Source: Acidobacteriota bacterium (GTDB lineage Bacteria > Acidobacteriota > UBA6911 > RPQK01 > JAPXNP01). From it: a DNA stretch of 5,766 nucleotides. Positions 1 through 5,253 of this stretch are shown in pieces. A model generated the notes under the pieces. It searched no databases. It saw nothing but the letters and a program-made list of their open reading frames with translations, and had not been told where the DNA came from. A program made the translations under genes and the position numbers. The stretch lies in NCBI GenBank assembly GCA_030614585.1, contig JAUWTT010000288.1, positions 1-5,766 on the forward strand, in the 5' to 3' direction. The first letter of the stretch is position 1. Every line of letters begins with the position of its first letter.

Positions 1-24
1 TATTAGTGACTTCCAGCGGTTCAT
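1..24 (-). CDS. Start of a third gene in the sigma-factor operon (partial, 8 codons)
   Basis: On the minus strand an ATG at 24-22 overlaps the TGA stop of the preceding membrane-protein gene (ATGA). It opens a frame reading MNRWKSLI before the window ends. It is preceded by an exceptionally strong Shine-Dalgarno sequence (29-40) with 9 nt between GGAGG and the ATG. The overlap and the ribosome site together make a real start likely even though only eight codons are visible. Two basic residues followed by a hydrophobic turn could be the beginning of a signal peptide or membrane anchor, but this is too short to prove. By position, after a sigma factor and a putative anti-sigma factor, a periplasmic sensor (CnrX-like or Spy/CpxP-like) is one plausible identity. 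That is inference from gene order only. Confidence 0.6.
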
Positions 25-404
25 CGCTGATCACCTCCTTCCTCCTTCAGAATGAGCAGAGTTTCCAGAATCTGATCTCGCGTCAGTTGAGGTTCTTCGT
101 CTGTGCTCAATGTCCAGACAATCTCGTCGGTAGGGTCAATAGTGGTCGAGGGTTGAGTGTCGGCGAAACCCAGGAACAACGTGAGCGCAATACATAGAGC
201 CGCAAGACCAGGCGAGGCCTTCCAGGCAGGTTCACCAATAAGCAGCCAGGCACTTGCCCTGAGACTCTCTTCTCGACCTAGTTGGTCTTTGAAACCAGCC
301 AGGAACACTGCATCAGGGCTTGTCTCCTCCAGCTCCGTATTCCGGGTCTGAAACAGTTCCCGACCGAGCCTGTCGACCTCATCTCGATTTAGTTTGCGTC
401 GCAT
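21..404 (-). CDS. Small single-pass membrane protein, candidate anti-sigma factor
   Basis: This 127-residue protein has a charged N-terminal part (about residues 1-60), one hydrophobic segment (about 64-81, GLAALCIALTLFLGF) and an acidic C-terminal tail (about 82-127) that would be periplasmic. The start is ATG at 404, with GAGGAG at 417-412 on the minus strand and a 7-nt spacer. The gene begins 13 nt after the sigma-factor stop, so the two are surely co-transcribed. I do not recognise the family from sequence. Position directly after an ECF sigma gene, small size and single membrane span fit a membrane-bound anti-sigma factor that holds the sigma factor with its cytoplasmic N-terminus. The protein has one Cys (C71, within the membrane span) and no His, so the zinc-binding HxxxCxxC motif of ZAS-type anti-sigma factors is absent. 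A CnrY-like mode is conceivable. Function is inferred from context. Confidence 0.8.
   Translation of the reverse strand: MRRKLNRDEVDRLGRELFQTRNTELEETSPDAVFLAGFKDQLGREESLRASAWLLIGEPAWKASPGLAALCIALTLFLGFADTQPSTTIDPTDEIVWTLSTDEEPQLTRDQILETLLILKEEGGDQR
29..40 (-). promoter_or_regulatory. Extended Shine-Dalgarno site for the gene starting at 24
   Basis: Read on the minus strand, this is AAGGAGGTGATC, a full 12-nt complement of the common bacterial 16S rRNA 3' tail. It sits inside the last codons of the upstream membrane-protein gene and 4 nt before the next ATG. A second purine-rich GGAGGA block lies just upstream, still in the same coding region. This predicts very efficient, possibly coupled, translation of the downstream gene. 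Confidence 0.75.
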
Positions 405-417
405 ATCTATTCTCCTC

Positions 418-1041
418 TTAGCGATTAACGAGCTCTTCGAGGGCCTTTCTCAAGGTGCGTCTGGCTCGAAAGGCCGTGACCCTCACATTCACCGAAGACT
501 TTCCGAGCAAGTCTGCCACCTCCGATGAATCCAGTTCTTCACCGTACAGCAAATGAAGAATAGCCTGCTCACTCGGCGCAAGCCGCAAAACAACATGCTC
601 CAGAAGCTCCTTCGCCTCCCGCCGCTGCTCCTGCTGTTTCTGAGCTTGTTGAGACTCAGAATGAAGCCGCCGTTCAATCCACTTGAGGCCTTCCCTGCTG
701 ACCCGCGAAACCGGCTTTTCCGGTCTCCGCTTCAGACGACGGAGTCTGTCCAGGCAAAGGTTAATCGTCACGCGAACCAGCCAATTCCGAAAGGGTATGC
801 CTTTTTTCAGTTTGTGGAGATTCTGATAGGCTCGCACGAATGCCTCCTGGGCCTGATCTTCCGCGTCGCCAAGATCCGGGAAGAAGCGTCTTGCAACCCT
901 GGTTACCTGGCCTCGGTACTTAAGAACCAGACTCTCGAAAGCCTCTTCTAAACCCTCGAGTGCCAACGCAACCAGTTCTTCGTCGCTACGAGTCGCTTCG
1001 ACCGTCAGTGCTTTCGCCGTCTCGTTTCTCTCTCCGGTCAC
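418..1041 (-). CDS. ECF-family RNA polymerase sigma factor (RpoE-like)
   Basis: This 207-residue sigma-70 family protein has only regions 2 and 4, as in extracytoplasmic-function sigma factors. Region 2 spans about residues 33-103 and includes DAEDQAQEAFVRAY (59-72), close to the family consensus for core binding and -10 recognition. It is followed by NWLVRVTINLCLDRLRR (86-102). A Gln-rich charged linker (about 104-145) leads to region 4 (about 146-203), with LAPSEQAILHLLYGEELDSS and a helix-turn-helix ending RVTAFRARRTLRKAL. The start is GTG at 1041. No other Met occurs in the protein, no ATG, GTG or TTG lies in frame between this codon and the upstream stop, and GGAG (1052-1049) stands 7 nt before it. 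It heads a minus-strand operon with the putative anti-sigma gene. The promoter at 1138-1109 matches the one facing the efflux genes, so autoregulation is predicted. The family is certain; the inducing signal is unknown. Confidence 0.95.
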   Translation of the reverse strand: MTGERNETAKALTVEATRSDEELVALALEGLEEAFESLVLKYRGQVTRVARRFFPDLGDAEDQAQEAFVRAYQNLHKLKKGIPFRNWLVRVTINLCLDRLRRLKRRPEKPVSRVSREGLKWIERRLHSESQQAQKQQEQRREAKELLEHVVLRLAPSEQAILHLLYGEELDSSEVADLLGKSSVNVRVTAFRARRTLRKALEELVNR

Positions 1042-1108
1042 TTTGGTGCTCCGAACCCCTTGAGATAATGCATCAGAGCGCAGTCCTTCTTGCAGTCTTC
1101 AACACTAT

Positions 1109-1138
1109 TACGTCCGCCGGTAGCTCTCTGTTACACTT
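1109..1138 (-). promoter_or_regulatory. Predicted ECF promoter for the sigma-factor operon
   Basis: Read on the minus strand, the -35 element AAGTGTAACAG (1138-1128) is followed by the -10 element GACGTA (1114-1109). There are 17 nt between AAC and CGT. The AAC...CGT architecture is typical of ECF sigma promoters. Both elements are identical, at identical spacing, to those of the plus-strand promoter at 1184-1213, while the spacers differ. Transcription would start near 1100-1104, giving a leader of about 60 nt before the GTG at 1041. Confidence 0.75.
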
Positions 1139-1194
1139 CGCCCCCTTCATCTGATCACTCCCCGATGGCAGATTTAAGAGGCCAAGTGTAACAG
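1128..1194. repeat. Inverted repeat of 11 bp formed by the two -35 elements
   Basis: CTGTTACACTT at 1128-1138 is the exact reverse complement of AAGTGTAACAG at 1184-1194, with 45 bp between the arms and centres 56 bp apart. I read this as two divergent -35 elements rather than a hairpin or an operator, because each arm is followed at the same distance by its own GACGTA. The 45-bp stretch between the arms contains nothing else I recognise. Confidence 0.8.
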
Positions 1195-1213
1195 CGCCCG
1201 TGGGTTTGACGTA
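1184..1213 (+). promoter_or_regulatory. Predicted ECF promoter for the MacAB-type operon
   Basis: The -35 element AAGTGTAACAG (1184-1194) and the -10 element GACGTA (1208-1213) have 17 nt between AAC and CGT, the same as the divergent promoter. Transcription would start around 1219-1222, leaving a leader of about 50 nt before the adaptor ATG at 1269. The exact sharing of both elements with the sigma gene's own promoter indicates that the neighbouring ECF sigma factor reads this one. Confidence 0.75.
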
Positions 1214-1268
1214 CCCCCATTATGAGAAGTCATTTGTGGAAGGCTGACTGTCGGAAAAGAGGTGGAAA

Positions 1269-2747
1269 ATGAGGCGAAGTCGGCTTCTAAAATTGCTCGG
1301 TGCCGGAGGTGTTCTCGGTTCCCTTGTTATTGCAGGCGTCCTCCACTCGAGTGGTGGCGAAGAGGATCCGGCGCAAAGGTATCTCACCAACAAGGTCGAG
1401 CGTGGGACGATTCACCGTACCGTGAACTCCACGGGAACACTGGAGGCGGTCGTGACCGTCCAGGTTGGGAGCCAGGTTTCGGGTCGAATCAAGGAGCTTT
1501 ACGCCGACTTCAACAGCGTGGTGAAAAAGGGACAGTTGCTTGCTGTCATTGATCCGGCCAACTATGAAGCACGCCGAGATAAGACGCTTGCCTCCCTAGC
1601 CATCGCTCGAGCTAGTGTCAGGGATGCCGAGGCGGCACTCGTCACCCGTCAGGCCGAGTTGAATGCCGCCAAGGCGAATCTCGAAGTGGCGACTGTCGGA
1701 GAGAGGCAAAGCTCCCGCCTGCTCATTCGATATGAAAGGCTTTTTGGGGATCGCCTGATCACTGAACAAGACGTTGAGGACGCCCAATCCAAGTTAGAGG
1801 AAAGCCAGGCGCGCATTCGCCAGGCGGAGGCACTCGTTGGACAGGCTGAGGCGGCGATTACCGCCGCCGGTGCACAGCGAGAACAGACACTGGCCAATGT
1901 CCAACAGGCCGAGGCAGAACTAAACATGGCAAGCATAGATTTGGCTTATACGGAGATTACCTCTCCTATTGATGGAGTTGTCATTGAGCGAAATGTGGAC
2001 ATTGGACAGACAGTGGCAGCAGCACTGCAGGCCCCAACCCTTTTTCTCATTGCCAACGATCTCACGCGCATGCGGGTGGTGGCTCAAGTCGATGAGGCAG
2101 ACATCGGCGCTATCTTCGAGCAAGCCCAGGCCGAATTCTCCGTGGATGCCTTTCGGGACGAAATCTTTCACGGGGTCATTTCAGAAATTCGCCTCGGCAG
2201 CAGTAGTTCCGAAGGATCAAATGCCTCCAATGTCGTTGTATACAACGTCATTGTGGAGGTGGAGAACCCATCGCTCAAGCTTCGACCGGGGATGACGGCA
2301 ACAGTCGATTTCACCGTTGCCACCTCTGAGGACACTCTAAAGGTCCCAAATTTGGCGCTCCGTTATACTCCCACCGGGATTTCCTCAGAGAGAACCGAGC
2401 ATCCGGAGTCTCCCCTGAGTTACGAGGTTAGCCAACTGCGCGACGTGGGGGAACAGATGCAGCCGGTGACTTTGTACACCTCAACTAGTCAGTATGGGAT
2501 CATACCGGGACCTAAAGTCCACTTCCCCGAAGCACGTGAATCATCCTCGGAGTGGGGAATCGTCTGGATCTTATGGACTGACGGGCAACCACAACCTCGG
2601 CACGTCTTACTTGGCGTCACCGATGATATCGAAACTGTAGTCCTGGATGGAGAGCTCCAGCAGGGTGACCTTCTCATCATTCGTGAGTTCGTGGAAAAGG
2701 ATGAGTCCGATTCTTCGCGGACATTTTTTGGGCCTTCGAGGAAGTGA
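1269..2747 (+). CDS. macA: MacA/HlyD-type periplasmic adaptor of an ABC efflux system
   Basis: This membrane-fusion protein links an inner-membrane ABC transporter to a TolC-type outer-membrane channel. An N-terminal anchor (about residues 6-26) follows MRRSR. A first lipoyl half (about 57-96, with VQVGSQVSGRIKELYADF and VKKGQLLAVIDP) is followed by a long Ala/Glu-rich alpha-hairpin (about 97-222). The second lipoyl half reads YTEITSPIDGVVIERNVDIGQ (227-247). A beta-barrel ends near residue 350 (LRPGMTATVDF), and VPNLALRYTP (359-368) opens the membrane-proximal domain, which closes with LDGELQQGDLLIIRE (459-473). The hairpin tip carries R154, L158 and T165 in the spacing of the RLS motif of AcrA-type adaptors. 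At 492 residues it is longer than E. coli MacA (about 370), partly through an insertion at about 370-428. The ATG at 1269 follows GAGGTGG (1259-1265). The stop overlaps the ATPase start. The symbol denotes family, and the substrate is unknown. Confidence 0.9.
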   Translation: MRRSRLLKLLGAGGVLGSLVIAGVLHSSGGEEDPAQRYLTNKVERGTIHRTVNSTGTLEAVVTVQVGSQVSGRIKELYADFNSVVKKGQLLAVIDPANYEARRDKTLASLAIARASVRDAEAALVTRQAELNAAKANLEVATVGERQSSRLLIRYERLFGDRLITEQDVEDAQSKLEESQARIRQAEALVGQAEAAITAAGAQREQTLANVQQAEAELNMASIDLAYTEITSPIDGVVIERNVDIGQTVAAALQAPTLFLIANDLTRMRVVAQVDEADIGAIFEQAQAEFSVDAFRDEIFHGVISEIRLGSSSSEGSNASNVVVYNVIVEVENPSLKLRPGMTATVDFTVATSEDTLKVPNLALRYTPTGISSERTEHPESPLSYEVSQLRDVGEQMQPVTLYTSTSQYGIIPGPKVHFPEARESSSEWGIVWILWTDGQPQPRHVLLGVTDDIETVVLDGELQQGDLLIIREFVEKDESDSSRTFFGPSRK

Positions 2748-3562
2748 TGAACATGACACAGAGCGCTCAAGCCTCACGAGAGTTCAACTGCAAAGCCAGG
2801 GCTGCAGAACCTCGATCCGGACTGCTGATCCAGCTCGAAAATCTCTGGAAGATCTACGAAATGGGAACGGTTCAAGTGACTGCTCTCCGTGATGTCTCTC
2901 TGCAGATTACCGAGGGAGAGCTGGTTGCCATCATGGGAGCTTCCGGATCGGGCAAGTCCACCTTGCTTAATATCCTGGGATGCCTCGATCGGCCCACCAA
3001 GGGAAAGTATCTTCTTGGAGGAGTCGACGTCTCGACCTATACGGCAGCTCTACGGGCTGACGTCCGTAGTGAGAGAATTGGTTTCATCTTTCAGAATTTC
3101 AACCTGCTTCCAAGAGCATCGGTCTGGGAGAACGTGGAAGCTCCGATGCTCTATGCCGGAGTTCGTAAACTCGAACGAGATCGACGAGTTGAGCATGCAC
3201 TCGAAGTGGTAAGAATCCCAGAGAAGGCCAGAGCATTGCCCAATCAGCTCTCAGGCGGCGAACAGCAGAGAGTGGCGATCGCTCGAGCCCTCGTGAATCG
3301 GCCGTCGATTATCCTCGCCGATGAGCCCACTGGAAATCTCGACAGCAAGACATCTGAGGAGATTCTGAGCTTTCTCAGGGGACTGAACGAAAAGGAAGGG
3401 ATGACGTTGCTGGTGGTCACTCACGATCTAGAGACCGCGGCGTATGCGTCACGGCTTATTGTTTTGAAGGATGGAGTGATCGAAAGAGACCAGGCTGAGA
3501 TCGGAAGCCGGTTTTTTGAGTCTCCAGCCAACAGCAAAACTGTCTTCGGAGAACAGCGATGA
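2747..3562 (+). CDS. ABC transporter ATPase, MacB/LolD type
   Basis: This nucleotide-binding subunit (271 aa) should power the permease encoded next. Counting from the ATG at 2747, it shows Walker A GASGSGKST (64-72), the Q-loop FQNFN (about 115-119), the ABC signature LSGGEQQRVAIARAL (168-182), Walker B IILADEPTGNLDS (188-200) and the H-loop VTHD (His226). GxSGSGKSTLLNILGCLDRPT with DEPTGNLDS is characteristic of the MacB/LolD/FtsE group. About 28 residues precede the first ATPase strand (LENLWKIYEMG), a slightly long, low-complexity N-terminus. The start is uncertain. GTG at 2744, ATG at 2747 (TGATG overlap with the adaptor stop) and ATG at 2753 are all in frame; ATG 2747 is chosen for its 5-nt spacing from GAGG at 2738-2741. 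ATPase and permease are separate genes here, unlike E. coli MacB, where they are fused. Confidence 0.93.
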   Translation: MNMTQSAQASREFNCKARAAEPRSGLLIQLENLWKIYEMGTVQVTALRDVSLQITEGELVAIMGASGSGKSTLLNILGCLDRPTKGKYLLGGVDVSTYTAALRADVRSERIGFIFQNFNLLPRASVWENVEAPMLYAGVRKLERDRRVEHALEVVRIPEKARALPNQLSGGEQQRVAIARALVNRPSIILADEPTGNLDSKTSEEILSFLRGLNEKEGMTLLVVTHDLETAAYASRLIVLKDGVIERDQAEIGSRFFESPANSKTVFGEQR

Positions 3563-4779
3563 GTCTTTGGGTGATTATCAGAATCTCTGTGAAGGCGTTG
3601 ATTCGAAACAAGTTCCGAGCACTCCTAACCACGCTCGGCATCGTCATTGGGGTTGTCGCAGTCATCGTCATGCTTGCCCTGGGTCGGGGGGCGCAGGAAA
3701 TGGTAAAAGAGAATATCTCGTCGATGGGGACCGACGTTCTCTGGGTCCGTCCCGGGAGCCATAATTCCAGAGGCATCAGCGGAGGGGCGGGATCCGTCAA
3801 TACACTGACCATAAAGGACTTCGAGGCCATCCAGCGGGAGTGCCCCTCCGTTGAGGGAGCCAGTCCCACGGCCGCTACCATGAGTCAGGTAGTATTTGGG
3901 AACCAAAACTGGAACGTAAGAGTCGAAGGCTACAATGAGCGATTCCTCCGCCTGCGGAAATGGGAGGTGGTTCAAGGTCGGTTTTTTGACGACAGAGACG
4001 TTAGGACGGCAGCGCGAGTGGCAGTACTAGGTCAGACGGTAGTTGAAGAGTTATTCCCTGACTCTCAGCCAGTGGGACAGACCATCCGAATCGGACATCT
4101 TCCCTTCAAGGTCGTCGGGGTCCTGGAAGAGAAGGGCGCGGACATGATGCGCGGCGAAGATCACGACGACACGATCATCGTTCCTTACACAACCGTGCAG
4201 AAGAAGTTCAAAGGCGGGGTCCTTTACGTGCAGGCCGGCATTGTCAAGGCCCTGCCCGACCGCGCGGAATATGCCGAAGAGGAGATCACCGAGCTCCTCA
4301 GACAGAGACATAACATCCAGGCCGGGGAGGACGATGACTTCGATATTAAGAATTTGAGTGAGATGGCCAAAGTGCTTGATACGGTCTTGAGTGTAATGAC
4401 CTCGCTCCTCGCCGGAATAGCCGCCATCTCCCTCCTTGTAGGTGGGATTGGGATTATGAACATCATGCTTGTGTCCGTTTCCGAAAGAACAAAGGAGATT
4501 GGAATCCACATGAGCATTGGCGCTCGACCGAGCCATGTTCGAATCCAGTTCCTGGCGGAATCGGTGGTACTCTGCCTCCTGGGTGGGCTCATAGGTCTCA
4601 TCTTAGGGATGAGTAGCTCCCTGGCTATTTGCGAGTTGCTCGGATGGCCATTCTCGGTCTCCGTTGAGTCAGTATGGGTAGCTCTACTGTTTCCAACGGC
4701 TATCGGGACCTTCTTTGGTTACTACCCGGCTCACAAAGCCGCCCAACTGGACCCCATCGAAGCACTCAGGTACGAGTAG
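3559..4779 (+). CDS. macB: MacB/FtsX-type ABC transporter permease
   Basis: This is an inner-membrane permease of 406 residues with the four-helix MacB/FtsX topology. TM1 is about residues 22-42 after an amphipathic N-terminus (ALIRNKFRALLTTLGIVIG). A large periplasmic domain (about 43-278) follows, then TM2 (about 281-305, LLVGGIGIMNIMLVSVSERT), TM3 (about 333-356) and TM4 (about 370-388). It ends with the family signature YYPAHKAAQLDPIEALRYE (388-406). The cytoplasmic motif SERTKEIGIHMSIGAR (308-323) is the coupling-helix region that contacts the ATPase. The ATG overlaps the ATPase stop (ATGA, 3559-3562), and GGAG at 3548-3551 stands 7 nt upstream, so translation is probably coupled. MacB proteins do not move substrate through the membrane; they drive export from the periplasm through the adaptor and TolC by mechanotransmission. 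The substrate cannot be read from sequence. The symbol is used in the family sense, for the permease half only. Confidence 0.92.
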   Translation: MSLWVIIRISVKALIRNKFRALLTTLGIVIGVVAVIVMLALGRGAQEMVKENISSMGTDVLWVRPGSHNSRGISGGAGSVNTLTIKDFEAIQRECPSVEGASPTAATMSQVVFGNQNWNVRVEGYNERFLRLRKWEVVQGRFFDDRDVRTAARVAVLGQTVVEELFPDSQPVGQTIRIGHLPFKVVGVLEEKGADMMRGEDHDDTIIVPYTTVQKKFKGGVLYVQAGIVKALPDRAEYAEEEITELLRQRHNIQAGEDDDFDIKNLSEMAKVLDTVLSVMTSLLAGIAAISLLVGGIGIMNIMLVSVSERTKEIGIHMSIGARPSHVRIQFLAESVVLCLLGGLIGLILGMSSSLAICELLGWPFSVSVESVWVALLFPTAIGTFFGYYPAHKAAQLDPIEALRYE

Positions 4780-4793
4780 GAATAATCCTAATC

Positions 4794-4822
4794 CATGGCA
4801 TCAGACAGCTCTGTCTGCCATG
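4794..4822 (+). terminator. Hairpin after the transporter operon (possible terminator or 3' stabiliser)
   Basis: Beginning 15 nt after the permease stop, CATGG (4794-4798) pairs with CCATG (4818-4822) and CAGACA (4802-4807) with TGTCTG (4812-4817). The loop is GCTC and there is a 3-nt bulge (4799-4801). No T-run follows, so this is not a standard intrinsic terminator. It may mark the mRNA 3' end, protect it, or be incidental. Confidence 0.4.
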
Positions 4823-4947
4823 CGGCCAAGACTCGTGTCGCCAGAGTCGCCCTGGAACCCTTGAAAATCGGCTGCTGAAGTTGCATTCTGGGTCCACGCC
4901 TCAGTTGGAAGAGAAGGTGTGGTTGGACTGGCCCGCTTTTCTCACCT

Positions 4948-5017
4948 GGTCGCGTAGCGAAGCGACGGAGTTCGCCATTGGCGGGTTTCAAGGCCGTCCT
5001 GACAAGGCGCCGCGACC
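4948..5017. repeat. GC-rich segment with short inverted repeats
   Basis: GGTCGCG (4948-4954) is repeated inverted as CGCGACC (5011-5017). Inside lie a local hairpin GTCGC/GCGAC (from 4949) and CGCC-att-GGCG (4973-4983). Base composition differs sharply from the AT-rich DNA that follows at 5090. It could be an interspersed repeat copy, a structured RNA or the remnant of an unrelated sequence. A single copy in this window cannot distinguish these. Confidence 0.35.
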
Positions 5018-5253
5018 GAAGCCCCCGCGCCATCTCGAACCTGCCACCTTGAGCGATCAGCCACATCTTTGCCCAGAGACAGACACATTCTCAAATTAAT
5101 GATGATAGTATTCGAGAATAGGGAGCCAGGCTGCGGGAAGAAGTTCAGTACGAGTACGATATGGGGAGTCTTGTCGTTCAATCCATCAACATGTTGGCTT
5201 TGCGAACAACAGTGTCGAGGTAATCTAGCCGGTTTCAGCCTTTAGGTGTTGCT

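Larger units (their letters stand above)
4780..5253. other. Non-coding region between the efflux operon and the SDR gene
   Basis: This 474-bp stretch shows no convincing gene. Open frames exist on both strands but read as low-complexity Arg/Pro/Ser-rich strings without family motifs. Contents in order are: the hairpin at 4794-4822; an ordinary stretch; a GC-rich segment (about 4940-5050, with roughly 70% GC at 4981-5040) carrying short inverted repeats; and an AT-rich zone (about 5088-5130) where a promoter for the downstream gene might lie. A 10-bp palindrome CAACATGTTG follows at 5187-5196. I could not fix a confident -35/-10 pair for the SDR gene. Confidence 0.6.

Noticed and set aside
29..40. 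GATCACCTCCTT on the plus strand as the 3' end of a 16S rRNA gene
   Set aside because: Only the tail matches and no rRNA sequence precedes it. On the minus strand the same bases form a Shine-Dalgarno site before an ATG.
553..951. Plus-strand frame of 132 codons opposite the sigma gene
   Set aside because: It is antisense to a confidently assigned sigma factor and has a Leu-rich, motif-free translation.
1206..1234. TTGACG at 1206-1211 as a sigma-70 type -35 box for the exporter operon
   Set aside because: There is no acceptable -10 at 16-18 nt (GTCATT at 17). The bases are better explained as part of the ECF -10 element GACGTA.
1262..1552. Plus-strand frame with GTG start at 1262 overlapping the adaptor start
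   Set aside because: It is a shadow of the adaptor gene, with a Cys/Arg-rich sequence and no domain. The adaptor frame is clearly the coding one.
4788..5066. Minus-strand open frame of 92 codons in the intergenic region
   Set aside because: It reads as Arg/Leu-rich low complexity, has no recognisable motif and spans the GC-rich repeat-like segment.
4674..5099. Plus-strand open frame running from inside the permease gene into the intergenic region
   Set aside because: It overlaps the well-supported permease by about 100 nt in another frame, and its remainder has no family features.
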